The notes under the pieces: model-generated
What the model saw: only the letters and a program-made list of their open reading frames with translations
Database searches by the model: none
What the model was told of the DNA's origin: nothing
From: Melastoma dodecandrum
Lineage: Eukaryota; Streptophyta; Magnoliopsida; Myrtales; Melastomataceae
Assembly: GCA_029817715.1 (NCBI GenBank)
Contig: JARUPY010000090.1
Location: forward strand, 2,108,001 to 2,172,000
Length of the DNA: 64,000 nucleotides
Reading direction: 5' to 3'
Shown here: positions 10,929-19,351 of the stretch, piece after piece
Position numbering within the stretch: position 1 is the stretch's first letter
Layout of the letters: each line of letters starts with the position of its first letter
Translations under genes and position numbers: made by a program

Positions 10929-11079
10929 GAAGTCGATCGACTTCTGCGAGCGCGTCGGCCTCACCTACGTGTCCTGCTCGCCGTTCCGGGTGCCGATCGC
11001 GCGCCTCGCCGCGGCGCAGGCGGCGCTCGGCAACCGCAGCGGCACGCCGCTCGGCCGCCTCAGCGACGTGAAGAGCTGA
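8377..11079 (+). CDS. ppdK: Pyruvate, phosphate dikinase
   Basis: 900 residues, full length. It interconverts pyruvate + ATP + Pi and phosphoenolpyruvate + AMP + PPi. Domains in order: N-terminal ATP-grasp ([36 protein letters not shown]), central phospho-histidine domain (GGMTSHAAVVARGMGKPCVS, catalytic His468) and the C-terminal PEP/pyruvate TIM barrel (GLCRTEHMFF; MGICGEHGGDP with Cys844). The length and first motif mark it as PPDK rather than PEP synthase. With the malic enzyme at 16-18.5 kb it gives a route from C4 acids to PEP. A small membrane-protein gene follows after one base. Confidence 0.97.
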
Positions 11080-11080
11080 C

Positions 11081-11407
11081 GTGGCGGCGATGGCCTGGCT
11101 CCACGACCTCTCCTACTTCTGCGGCGGCACGGCTCTCATCAACGCCGTCCCGCACCTCGTGTCCGGCGTCAGGGGCGAGCCGTTCCAGTCGCCCTTCGCC
11201 AAGCCGCCCGGCAAGGGCCTGTCGTCGGCGACGGTGAACGTGCTCTGGGGCGCGTTCAACCTCGTCGTCGCCTACCTGCTCATCTGCCGAGTCGGCGAGT
11301 TCGATCTCCGCTCGATCGAGCACGTCGGGGTCGCCGGCGCGGGCCTTCTCGCGATGGGATTGGGCCTCGCCCGCATCTTCGGTCCGCTCCACGGCGGCAA
11401 CCTGTAG
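11081..11407 (+). CDS. Small hypothetical membrane protein
   Basis: 108 residues from a GTG at 11081, or 105 from the ATG at 11090. There is an amphipathic N-terminal part (LHDLSYFCGGTALINAVPHLVSG) and two clear membrane helices, NVLWGAFNLVVAYLLIC and VAGAGLLAMGLGLARIFG. Conserved-looking NAVPHLVSGVRG and QSPFAKPPG stretches lie in the loop. The family was not recognised. It starts one base after the ppdK stop and is probably cotranscribed with it. Its end abuts an inverted repeat at 11413-11434. Confidence 0.65.
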   Translation: MAAMAWLHDLSYFCGGTALINAVPHLVSGVRGEPFQSPFAKPPGKGLSSATVNVLWGAFNLVVAYLLICRVGEFDLRSIEHVGVAGAGLLAMGLGLARIFGPLHGGNL

Positions 11408-11412
11408 GGCGG

Positions 11413-11434
11413 CTTTTCCCGCGAGCGGGAGAAG
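11413..11434. repeat. Partial REP-like palindrome / possible terminator
   Basis: Near-perfect inverted repeat CTTTTCCCGC / GCGGGAGAAG around 'GA', six bases after the upstream stop codon. The right half matches the GCGGGAGAAGG arm of the long palindromic element at 24.1-24.2 kb, so this is likely a solitary or degraded unit of the same family. It also marks where the recombinase remnant ends. Confidence 0.5.
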
Positions 11435-11696
11435 GCGCGTGAACATCGCGCGAATGCATGCGAGGCGTCGCTTGACTGTAGCGGGAGCGAGGTTTGCGCT
11501 CTTCAGCCAGGTGCTGGGCGTAAGCGACCAGCTCGTCGCCGGTGATTGCGTCGATCGCGCGACCTCTGAAGAAACGGCAGAACTCCGCCAAGTCCTGGCG
11601 ATATGCGGCGAGGGTATGCGGCGCCAGATGCCGCTCGCGGTCGCAAGAGTCGAGATAGTCAGCGCAAACAGCCAGAACGTTCATGGGAGCCCTCAT
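11415..11696 (-). pseudogene. Truncated, frameshifted tyrosine recombinase (N-terminal core-binding domain only)
   Basis: Read leftward from the ATG at 11684 or 11696, the frame gives VCADYLDSCDRERHLAPHT, LAAYRQDLAEFCRFF and ELVAYAQHLAEERK. This is the SAM-like core-binding domain of XerC/D-type site-specific recombinases. Near 11491-11492 the similarity jumps to the next frame, which continues APATVKRRLACIRAMFTRL, the standard following segment. One extra base explains the shift. The catalytic domain (R..HxxR..Y) is missing: similarity stops at the REP-like palindrome beside the ppdK-linked gene. It is a dead remnant of a mobile or phage-type integrase. Confidence 0.75.
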
Positions 11697-11756
11697 TGTG
11701 CACGAGGGTCGTCCAATGAACGACGCGAGCTTTCAAGGTTACGCTTGTCGAGAGCG

Positions 11757-12227
11757 CTACAGCCCCAGTTCGCTCAGTCCCGGAAAGTCGTCGGGACGGC
11801 GATCGCCCTCCCAGGTGAACTTGCCGTCGCTCTCGGCGATCTTCACGTCGTTGATCGAGGCCTGGCGGCGCTGCATCAGGCCGTTGTCGGCGAACTCCCA
11901 CTGCTCGTTGCCGTAGGACCGGTACCATTGGCCGGCCTCGTCGTGCCACTCGTAGCAGAAGCGCGCGGCGATGTGGTTGCCCTCGAAGGCCCAGACCTCC
12001 TTGATGAGCTTGTAGTCCGTCTCCTTGGCCCATTTGCGGGTCAGGAACTCCACGATCGCGGCGCGGCCCCGGAAGAACTCGGAGCGGTTGCGCCACTCGG
12101 AATCCTCCGTGTAGGCGAGCGACACTTTCACGGGGTCGCGCGAGTTCCAGGCGTCCTCGGCGCCGCGCGCCTTCTTGGCCGCCGTCTCGGCGTCGTAGGG
12201 CGGGAAGGGCGGTCGGCTCTCGCTCAT
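11757..12227 (-). CDS. DUF1348 (NTF2-like fold) protein
   Basis: 156 residues. Motifs typical of the DUF1348/YybH-type NTF2-like family: [77 protein letters not shown] and [18 protein letters not shown]. These are small cone-shaped alpha+beta proteins; a substrate for this family is not established. The start at 12227 is set by AGGAG eight bases upstream. A longer frame to 12260 exists but lacks support. Confidence 0.85.
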   Translation of the reverse strand: MSESRPPFPPYDAETAAKKARGAEDAWNSRDPVKVSLAYTEDSEWRNRSEFFRGRAAIVEFLTRKWAKETDYKLIKEVWAFEGNHIAARFCYEWHDEAGQWYRSYGNEQWEFADNGLMQRRQASINDVKIAESDGKFTWEGDRRPDDFPGLSELGL

Positions 12228-12398
12228 CGCATCGGCTCCTTGACCCCAGCGACGTAGCAAAGCTTACGCCGATCCGGCAAATCCAAGCCTCGCGTCCCGT
12301 TTCGGCACATGTCGTTGAAACGCTGGGTAAGGCTCCCCTAAGCTTGCGGCGCGATAAGCCGAGTATGTGTCCGTCAGGACTCTGGGGACCGTGGGGTA

Positions 12399-13628
12399 AT
12401 GCGGCGTTCGCGGATGCGTTGGGCGATGAGCGTCATCGCACCCTGGTGCCTCGGCATGGGTGTGTTGATCTCCATCACCGCCGATGCCGGCCAGAACGGC
12501 TCGCTCGGCGGCTCGCTGGCGGCCATCTCGGCGCGCGCGGCGGCCCAGCCCGACGACCTCGTCCCCGCCCAGACGCTCGCGCTCACTGGCAATCTCGGCG
12601 ACTACGGCATGCGCGACGCGCCGCGCGCGATCCCGATCAGCTTCGATCCCGGCCAGGCCGAGGATTTCAAGGACGTGGCCGACGAGGTCGAGCCGCGCAC
12701 CGACCTGAAGCCGCATTCCGGCGCCGTCCCGATCGTCGACCGGACCCATAAGGGCGACCCGGCGATCGGCCTTCGCCCGACCTTCGACAGCGAACTGCGC
12801 CGTTCCGGCGATATCGCGCGCCTCGAGCGGCGGCTGCTGATCGGGCCGCACGACGATGCGATGCCGGCGGCCGGCTTCTCCCTGCAGGACAACGGCGACC
12901 CGCTCGACGGCTCGGCGGCCTTCGAGGCGTGGGGCGAGGGCGAGACCCCGCAACAGGCGGTGGACGCCGACGACACGCCGCATGCCGGGCAGATCATCGC
13001 CATGCAGCCGTCGGCCCTCAAGGAGCGGCTCGCGCAGGGGGCGACCCCGCCGGTCTCGCGCGCCGAGGCGCTGTCGTCCACGACGCCGGCGCCCGCCGAC
13101 GGCACGCCGATCGTCGCGACCTTCGGGCTAGGCCACGTCAAGCCGCTCGCCGACGCCTCGATCGTGCCGCGCGCCGCGCCGGGGCACCCGAACTACGCCG
13201 CGCTGCTCACCGGCGAGCACGGCGCGCGCGAGCGCAAGTGCCTGGCCGAGGCAGTCTATTTCGAAGCGCGCAGCGAGCCCGACGAAGGGCAAGCCGCCGT
13301 GGCGCAGGTGGTCCTGAACCGCGCGACCTCGGGCCTCTACCCGGCGTCGATCTGCGGCGTCGTCTACCAGAACCGCACCCACTACAAGGCGTGCCAGTTC
13401 TCGTTCGCCTGCGAGGGCAAGTCGCTGCGGATCACCGAGCCGGACTCATGGCACAAGGCGGTCAGCATCGCCGATGCCGTCGTCGAGGGCCGCACCTACC
13501 TCTCGGACGTCGGCGGCGCGACCCACTATCACGCCAACTACGTCAGGCCGGGCTGGGCGCGACGGCTCGTCAAGATGGACGTCATCGGCCACCACATCTT
13601 CTACAAGCTGAGGGCCGGCCAGACCTGA
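12399..13628 (+). CDS. Secreted cell-wall hydrolase of the SleB/CwlJ family
   Basis: 409 residues. An N-terminal signal or membrane anchor (MSVIAPWCLGMGVLISITAD) precedes about 250 residues of low-complexity Pro/Ala/Asp-rich sequence. The C-terminal hydrolase_2 domain then reads CLAEAVYFEARSEPDEGQAA (catalytic Glu), VAQVVLNRATSGLYPASICG, CQFSFACEGK, ATHYHANYVRPGWARRLVKM and IGHHIFYKL. SleB-type enzymes are lytic transglycosylases first known from spore germination. In non-sporing alphaproteobacteria they are taken to remodel peptidoglycan. The stop codon abuts the convergent gene at 13629 with no gap. Confidence 0.88.
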   Translation: MRRSRMRWAMSVIAPWCLGMGVLISITADAGQNGSLGGSLAAISARAAAQPDDLVPAQTLALTGNLGDYGMRDAPRAIPISFDPGQAEDFKDVADEVEPRTDLKPHSGAVPIVDRTHKGDPAIGLRPTFDSELRRSGDIARLERRLLIGPHDDAMPAAGFSLQDNGDPLDGSAAFEAWGEGETPQQAVDADDTPHAGQIIAMQPSALKERLAQGATPPVSRAEALSSTTPAPADGTPIVATFGLGHVKPLADASIVPRAAPGHPNYAALLTGEHGARERKCLAEAVYFEARSEPDEGQAAVAQVVLNRATSGLYPASICGVVYQNRTHYKACQFSFACEGKSLRITEPDSWHKAVSIADAVVEGRTYLSDVGGATHYHANYVRPGWARRLVKMDVIGHHIFYKLRAGQT

Positions 13629-13946
13629 TCAGCGCTGCCAGGCGGCGGCCCACAGGTCGTCGGGGTCGATGAGGCAGAGGCTCGCGCCGGCATCCTCGGC
13701 CGCGCGCACGGCGCGCACGACGGCAACCGGCGCCATCGTCGCCTCCGATGCGGGCAGGTAGGGCATCGAGATCCCCTCGGACTTGACCGAGACGGGCCCG
13801 ATGAACCAGCCGCAGGCATCGTCGTTGCCGGCGCGAAACAGCGTGAGCTTGACGGCGTCGTCGTCGGCCGCTGCCTCGATCCTCACCTTGCGGATGGTGA
13901 CACTGCCGTTGTGGAAGAGGACGGAGGCCTGGGACCACGCAGCCAT
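13629..13946 (-). CDS. Hypothetical protein, 105 aa
   Basis: No family recognised. The reading MAAWSQASVLFHNGSVTIRK, DDDAVKLTLFRAGNDDACGW, FIGPVSVKSEGISMPYLPAS and SLCLIDPDDLWAAAWQR looks like a compact beta-rich domain with no signal peptide or membrane helix. Codon use is like that of the surrounding genes, which supports it being real. It is convergent with, and directly abuts, the SleB-type hydrolase gene. Confidence 0.6.
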   Translation of the reverse strand: MAAWSQASVLFHNGSVTIRKVRIEAAADDDAVKLTLFRAGNDDACGWFIGPVSVKSEGISMPYLPASEATMAPVAVVRAVRAAEDAGASLCLIDPDDLWAAAWQR

Positions 13947-14085
13947 GCGGTTTCTCTCGGACGGCCGGCGTCAGCTCAACGGGCGCGAGTCACCGCCCCA
14001 ACGCCCATATACGCCTGACTTGTGTACGTTTTCAGGTTTGGACAAGCAACAAGCTTGAAGCCATGTGCCGATAGGCGAAAACCGT

Positions 14086-15099
14086 TCAGTGCGTGCGGTC
14101 GATGCAGAACTCGACGACGTCGACGAGCGCCCGCTTCCACCGCGAATCGGGAAACGCGTCGAGCGCCTCGCAGGCTTTTGCGCCGTAGTCGCGCGCCCGC
14201 GCCACCGTCTCCTGCAGGGCATCGTGGCGGCGCAGTGCGGCGATCGCCGTCGCGAGGTCGTCGTCGTCGCGCGCACCCTCCTCGAGAGCCCGACGCCAGA
14301 AGGCCTTCTCGGGCTCCGATCCGCGGCGGAAGGCGAGAACGACCGGGAGCGTGATCTTGCCCTCGCGAAAATCGTCGCCGACGTTCTTGCCGAGCGTGGC
14401 GGCGGTCCCGCCGTAGTCCAGGGCATCGTCGATGAGCTGGAAGGCGATGCCGAGGTTGAGACCGTAGTTGCGGCAGGCTTCCGCCTCCGCCTCGGCGCGG
14501 TCGCCGAGGATGGCGCCGACCTCGCAGGCCGCGCCGAACAGCGCGGCGGTCTTGGCGCTGATCACGGCGAGGTAGTCCGCCTCGCTCGTCTGCGTGTCCT
14601 TGGCGGCGGAGAGCTGCATGACCTCGCCCTCGGCGATGACCACGGCGGCCGAGGACAGGACGTCGAGGCAGGCCAGCGACCCGACCTCGACCATCATCTT
14701 GAAGGCCTGGCCGAGGAGGAAGTCGCCGACGAGGACGCTGGCCTCGTTGCCCCACAGCATCCGCGCCGCCAGCTTGCCGCGGCGCATGTCGCTCTCGTCG
14801 ACGACGTCGTCGTGCAGCAGGGTCGCGGTGTGCATGAACTCGACGGCGGCGGCGAGCTTGACGTGCCCGGCCCCGTCATAGCCGCACATCGAGGCCGTCG
14901 CCAGCGTCAGCATGGGACGGAGCCGCTTGCCGCCGGAGGCGATCAGGTGGCGGGCGACGTCGGGAATCATCGAGACGTGCGAGGCGGCACGCGAGAGGAT
15001 CGTCTGATCGACGCGCGACATGTCGGCTGCGACGAGGTCGGTGAGCGCGCGTATCCCGGAGTCGGCCGTCTTCTCTTCGAGGGGAACCACCAGGCCCAA
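14086..15099 (-). CDS. ispB: Polyprenyl diphosphate synthase (octaprenyl/decaprenyl type)
   Basis: 337 residues of the all-trans polyprenyl synthase family. Seen: GGKRLRPMLTLATASM, the first Asp-rich motif LLHDDVVDESDMRRG (DDxxD), GDFLLGQAFKMM, the second motif FQLIDDALDYGG and the GKITLPVVLAFRRG lid segment. It makes the long isoprenoid tail, here probably that of ubiquinone, from IPP supplied by the Dxs pathway. Chain length cannot be set with confidence by eye, so the symbol is provisional. It is divergent from the DUF2007-methyltransferase pair. Confidence 0.92.
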   Translation of the reverse strand: MGLVVPLEEKTADSGIRALTDLVAADMSRVDQTILSRAASHVSMIPDVARHLIASGGKRLRPMLTLATASMCGYDGAGHVKLAAAVEFMHTATLLHDDVVDESDMRRGKLAARMLWGNEASVLVGDFLLGQAFKMMVEVGSLACLDVLSSAAVVIAEGEVMQLSAAKDTQTSEADYLAVISAKTAALFGAACEVGAILGDRAEAEAEACRNYGLNLGIAFQLIDDALDYGGTAATLGKNVGDDFREGKITLPVVLAFRRGSEPEKAFWRRALEEGARDDDDLATAIAALRRHDALQETVARARDYGAKACEALDAFPDSRWKRALVDVVEFCIDRTH

Positions 15100-15218
15100 A
15101 GGCTTACTCCGCGTATAGCTCGCTACTTAGAACGCGCCGCCCGGATCGGCAACCGCACGCCTTGCGAGGGGCCGGACCGCGTGCAAGATGCCGCGGTCCG
15201 GCCGCCAGGCAACCAGGC

Positions 15219-15443
15219 ATGATCGAGCTTCTGCGCACCAACGACATCGTGCTCATCTCGCGGATCGAGGCGCTAATGGCCGAGCACGAGATCGGTCTCC
15301 TCGTCGCCGACCAGCACATGAGCGTGCTGGAGGGCTCGTCCGGCTTCCTGCCGCGCCGCATGCTCATCGACGCCGACGACCTGCCGCGCGCCCGCATGGC
15401 GCTGCACGGCGCCGGTCTGCTCGGCGAGCTGAAGCGTGGCTGA
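15219..15443 (+). CDS. DUF2007 small protein
   Basis: 74 residues: MIELLRTNDIVLISRIEALM, EHEIGLLVADQHMSVLEGSS and RMLIDADDLPRARMALHGAG. This is the DUF2007 (putative signal-transducing protein) domain, a small ferredoxin-like fold. The role is unknown. It overlaps the start of the methyltransferase gene by eight bases, so the two are translationally coupled. The same pair next to a divergent polyprenyl synthase is recalled as a common arrangement in Hyphomicrobiales. Confidence 0.88.
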   Translation: MIELLRTNDIVLISRIEALMAEHEIGLLVADQHMSVLEGSSGFLPRRMLIDADDLPRARMALHGAGLLGELKRG

Positions 15444-16200
15444 CACCGCCGCGGGCGGGGTCGAGACGACGCTCGATGCGTTCTGTGGTGGCCGCCTGAT
15501 GCTGCGCCAGCCGGTGCACGGTCATCGTGCCGGCACGGATGCCGTTCTGCTCGCCGCCTGCGTGCCGTCGAGCTTCGCCGGCCTGGTCGAGGACGTCGGC
15601 GCGGGGGCCGGGACGGCCGGCCTCGCGCTGGCCTGCCGCTGCCCCGACGCGCGGGTGCGCCTGATCGAGAACGAGCCGGCGACCGCCGCGCTCGCCGCCG
15701 AGAATGCCGCCGCGAACTTGCCGTCCCGCGCCCGCGTGCTCGAGCTCGACATCCTGTCGCAAGCCGCACGGCGCGCCGCCATCGACACGGAGCGGGCGGA
15801 TCTGGTCATCACCAACCCGCCGTTCCTCGACCCGGCCACGGTCCGCCAGTCGCCGGATCCTGGGCGCCGCGCGGCCCATGTGATGGGCGAAGGCGGTCTC
15901 GCCGCCTGGATCGAGGCCTGTCTCGATCTGTTGGCGCCGAAGGGCAGCCTCGTCGTCATCCACCGCGCGGATGCGGCGATGACGCTCGTCGAGGCGCTCG
16001 GCACCTCGACCGCCGGCGTGGCCCTGCTGCCCGTCTACCCTCGCGGCGGGGGCGATGCGAGCCGTGTCCTGCTGCGTCTCGCCAGGGGCAGCCGCGCGCC
16101 GCTGCGCATCGCCCCCGCGGTCGTGCTGCACCAGGCCGACGGCCGCTTCACGCCGGAGGCCGAGCGCCTCCATCGCGGCGAGGCGGCGTTGTCCTGGTAG
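15436..16200 (+). CDS. SAM-dependent methyltransferase, TrmN6-like (tRNA1(Val) A37-N6 type)
   Basis: 254 residues from a GTG at 15436. N-terminal FCGGRLMLRQPVHGHRAGTD matches the 'G.l...Qp..GyR...DavLLA' opening of YfiC/TrmN6 proteins. The Rossmann motif I is VEDVGAGAGTAGLALA, and the acidic residue after beta2 sits in RLIENEPATAALA. The amino-methyltransferase signature NPPF is in LVITNPPFLDPATV. The family methylates N6 of an adenine in tRNA1(Val). The exact target here is inferred. Confidence 0.87.
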   Translation: MADTAAGGVETTLDAFCGGRLMLRQPVHGHRAGTDAVLLAACVPSSFAGLVEDVGAGAGTAGLALACRCPDARVRLIENEPATAALAAENAAANLPSRARVLELDILSQAARRAAIDTERADLVITNPPFLDPATVRQSPDPGRRAAHVMGEGGLAAWIEACLDLLAPKGSLVVIHRADAAMTLVEALGTSTAGVALLPVYPRGGGDASRVLLRLARGSRAPLRIAPAVVLHQADGRFTPEAERLHRGEAALSW

Positions 16201-16213
16201 ACGACCGCAAACT

Positions 16214-18502
16214 CTACGAGGCCGCGCGCGACTGCGCTTCGCGGACGGCCAGTGCCGTCATGTTGAGGACGCCGCGGGCCGTCACGGCCGGCGTGAGGAT
16301 ATGCGCGGGCTGGGCGGCGCCGATGAGGATCGGCCCGACGGGCAACGCGTCGGCCATCACCTTGGTGAGCTGGTAGGCGATGTTGGCGGCGTCGATGTTC
16401 GGCATGACGAGGATGTTGGCCTCGCCCTTCAGCGCCGAGCCCGGCAGGATGCGGTCGCGCACGACCTGCGACAGCGCGGTATCCGCCTGCATCTCGCCGT
16501 CGACCTCGAGCTCCGGCGCGGCGGCGCGGATCATCACCAGCGCCTCGCGCATCTTGCAGGCGGCGGGCGAATCGTCGGTGCCGAAGTCGGAATGCGAGAC
16601 GAGCGCCACCTTCGGCTCGATGCCGAAGCGGCGGACGTGGCGCGCCGACATCTGCGCCATCTCGGCGATGTCCTGGGCGGACGGATCGTGGCGCACCTGC
16701 GTGTCGGTGATGAACAACGGCCCCTTCGTCGTGATCAGCATGCTCATCGCCGAGAAGTCGGAGGCGTCCGGCATCAGCCCGATGATCTCGCGGATCGAGC
16801 GCAGGCGCTTGTGGAAGCCGCCGACGATGCCGCAGATCATCGCGTCGGCGTCGCCGCGCTTCAGCGCCAGCGCGGCGATGATGGTCGGGTTGGTGCGCAC
16901 CAGGAGGCGCGCCGAATCCGGCGTGATGCCGCGTCGCCCGGCGGCCTGCACGTAGGTCGCGACATAGTCGCGGTAGCGGGGATCGTCCTCGGGATCGACG
17001 ATCTCGAAATCCTCGCCCGGCCTGATCGTCAGCCCGAAGCGCTGCAGTCGCGACCCGATGACGTCGGGACGGCCGATCACGATCGGATGCGCGATGCGCT
17101 CCTCGCGCATGGACTGGATGGCGGAGAGCACGCGCTCGTCCTCGCCGTCGGCGTAGATCACGCGCTTCGGGTCCTTGCGCGCGGCTTCCATCAGCGGCTT
17201 CATGATGAAGCCGGAGCGGAACACGAAGCGCGAGAGCCGGTCGCGGTAGGCGGGAAAATCGGTGATCGGCTTGCGCGCGACGCCCGAATCCATCGCGGCC
17301 TTCGCCACCGCCGGCGCGATGCGCAGGATCAGGCGCGGATCGAACGGCGACGGGATCAGGCTGTCCTTGCCGTAGAGCCGCGACAGGCCGCCGTAGGCCT
17401 TGGCGACGACGTCGGAGGGCGGCTCCTGCGCCAGCCGGGCGATCGCATGAACGGCGGCGAGCTTCATCTCCTCGTTGATCGCCGAGGCCGAGACGTCGAG
17501 CGCGCCGCGGAAGATGTAGGGGAAGCAGATGACGTTGTTGACCTGGTTCGGATAGTCCGAGCGCCCGGTGCAGATCATCGCGTCGGGCCGCGCGTCGATC
17601 GCCTCCGCCGGCTCGATCTCGGGATAGGGGTTGGCCAGCGCCATGATCAGCGGCTTGTCGGCCATCTTGGCCAGCATCTCGCGCTTGAGCACGCCGCCGG
17701 CCGAGAGCCCGAGGAAGACGTCGGCGCCCTCGATGACCTCCCCGAGCGTGCGGGCGTGCGTGTCGCGGGCGTAGATCGCCTTGCGCGGGTCCATCAGCGT
17801 GGTGCGGCCGGCGTAGACGACGCCCTCGATGTCGGTGACGGTGATGTTGGCGTGCCGCGCGCCGAGCGTCACCAGAAGGTCGAGGCAGGCGAGCGCCGCG
17901 GCGCCGGCGCCTGAGGCCACGATCTTCGCCTCGGAGAGCTGCTTGCCGCCGAGCGCCAGGGCGTTGGTCACCGCCGCCGCGACGATGATCGCGGTGCCGT
18001 GCTGGTCGTCGTGGAAGACCGGGATCTTCATCCGCTCGCGCAGCGTGCGCTCGACCTCGAAGCACTCCGGCGCCTTGATGTCCTCGAGGTTGATGCCGCC
18101 GAAGGTCGGCTCCAGCGCCGCGACGACCTCGATCAGCTTCTGCGGGTCCTTGGCGTCGACCTCGATGTCGAACACGTCGATGCCGGCGAACTTCTTGAAG
18201 AGCACCGCCTTGCCCTCCATCACCGGCTTCGAGGCCAGAGGACCGATGTCGCCGAGGCCGAGCACGGCGGTGCCGTTCGACAGCACCGCGACGAGATTCT
18301 GGCGGATCGTCATCTCGTCCGCCTCGGCCGGGTCGCCGGCGATGGCGAGACAGGCGGCGGCGACGCCGGGGGAATAGGCCAGGGCCAGGTCGCGCTGCGT
18401 GGCGAGCGGCTTGGTCGCCTGGATCTCGAGCTTGCCGGGACGCGGCTGGCGGTGGAAGGCGAGCGCGGCGTTCGCGAGCTCGGCGGTGATCGGGTCGGCC
18501 AT
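16214..18502 (-). CDS. maeB: NADP-dependent malic enzyme with C-terminal phosphotransacetylase-like domain
   Basis: 762 residues. The malic-enzyme half (about 1-430) carries YSPGVAAACLAIAGDP, NGTAVLGLGDIGPLASKPVM, FKKFAGIDVFDIEV, PVFHDDQHGTAIIVAAAV and the nucleotide fold SGAGAAALACLDLL. The second half resembles phosphate acetyltransferase (YADGEDERVLSAIQ, ITTKGPLFITDTQV, ILVMPNIDAANIAYQLTK) but in MaeB proteins is regulatory and usually not catalytic. It decarboxylates malate to pyruvate, which the PPDK encoded 5 kb away can convert to PEP. It ends just after the convergent methyltransferase gene. Confidence 0.95.
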   Translation of the reverse strand: MADPITAELANAALAFHRQPRPGKLEIQATKPLATQRDLALAYSPGVAAACLAIAGDPAEADEMTIRQNLVAVLSNGTAVLGLGDIGPLASKPVMEGKAVLFKKFAGIDVFDIEVDAKDPQKLIEVVAALEPTFGGINLEDIKAPECFEVERTLRERMKIPVFHDDQHGTAIIVAAAVTNALALGGKQLSEAKIVASGAGAAALACLDLLVTLGARHANITVTDIEGVVYAGRTTLMDPRKAIYARDTHARTLGEVIEGADVFLGLSAGGVLKREMLAKMADKPLIMALANPYPEIEPAEAIDARPDAMICTGRSDYPNQVNNVICFPYIFRGALDVSASAINEEMKLAAVHAIARLAQEPPSDVVAKAYGGLSRLYGKDSLIPSPFDPRLILRIAPAVAKAAMDSGVARKPITDFPAYRDRLSRFVFRSGFIMKPLMEAARKDPKRVIYADGEDERVLSAIQSMREERIAHPIVIGRPDVIGSRLQRFGLTIRPGEDFEIVDPEDDPRYRDYVATYVQAAGRRGITPDSARLLVRTNPTIIAALALKRGDADAMICGIVGGFHKRLRSIREIIGLMPDASDFSAMSMLITTKGPLFITDTQVRHDPSAQDIAEMAQMSARHVRRFGIEPKVALVSHSDFGTDDSPAACKMREALVMIRAAAPELEVDGEMQADTALSQVVRDRILPGSALKGEANILVMPNIDAANIAYQLTKVMADALPVGPILIGAAQPAHILTPAVTARGVLNMTALAVREAQSRAAS

Positions 18503-18671
18503 GGATGCCTTCGCAGGCTTGAATGAAGCCGTGACTTAGAACGCTGGGCGCTCGGCGTCCACGTTCCGTCCGTGCAGCCGGAGCATGGAAGCCGCGCGCT
18601 TTCTGCGATCGGCGCCAGCCTCCATTTACCTTTCGTTGCTAGCCTGCTGACGCTTGGGAACGGGGCAGCCG

Positions 18672-19346
18672 GTGGAAGCGGACACGATCGTCATGCCGCA
18701 GGGTGTCGTCGCCCGCGGCGCTGCGCGGGACGCCCTGCAGCTGTCGACGCTCTCCGCCGCCGAGGCCCCCTCGGCGGACCCGGCGTCGCGGGCGATCGCC
18801 GCCTGGGTGCGCGGGTACCTGATGCGGCCGCATCCGGACCTCGGCCGCACCGGCCATGTCTGCCCCTTCACCGCGCAGGCGGCGCGCCTCTCGCTCGTGC
18901 GGATCGGCGCCAGCCCGTCGTCCGGCAGCGACGGCGCCGCGATCCTCGCGACGATGCGCGACGCGATGCGGGCGTTCGACACCATGCCGTGCCCGCCGGC
19001 GGCGCGTATCTTCCGCACCGTGATCGTCGCCTTCCCGCGCTGCACCGGCGCGGACGGCATCGCAGCCCTGCACGGCGTGCAAAACGCCATGCGCCATCAT
19101 TCGATCGTGCGCGCGCGGATGATCGGCCTGTTCGAGCCGGACTCCGAGGCGACCGGGCTGATCAACCCGGCCTTCCGGCCGCTGCGCGCGCCGGTGCCGG
19201 CGTTGGCCATCCGCATGCTCGTCGAGCAGGATGCGCCGTTCGTCCTCCGCAACCCGCTGCTGGCCCCGATCTATCTCGCCAAGTTCCCGATCGCCGGCAC
19301 CCGCCGTCTCATCGACGCCGCGTTGCGGCGACCCGCGGCGGCCTAG
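18672..19346 (+). CDS. DUF6875-like protein
   Basis: About 224 residues from a GTG at 18672; TTG 18654 and ATG 18693 are alternatives. The diagnostic stretch is IAAWVRGYLMRPHPDLGR then TGHVCPFTAQAARLSL, the 'PHpdLGR.G.vCPF' signature of DUF6875. Others are TVIVAFPRCTGADGI and a C-terminal LVEQDAPFVLRNPLLAPIYL. Family function is unknown. Such proteins are seen near natural-product or lipid-modifying genes. The gene is followed after five bases by the CelD-like acyltransferase, so the two are likely one transcription unit. Confidence 0.7.
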   Translation: MEADTIVMPQGVVARGAARDALQLSTLSAAEAPSADPASRAIAAWVRGYLMRPHPDLGRTGHVCPFTAQAARLSLVRIGASPSSGSDGAAILATMRDAMRAFDTMPCPPAARIFRTVIVAFPRCTGADGIAALHGVQNAMRHHSIVRARMIGLFEPDSEATGLINPAFRPLRAPVPALAIRMLVEQDAPFVLRNPLLAPIYLAKFPIAGTRRLIDAALRRPAAA

Positions 19347-19351
19347 GCCCG

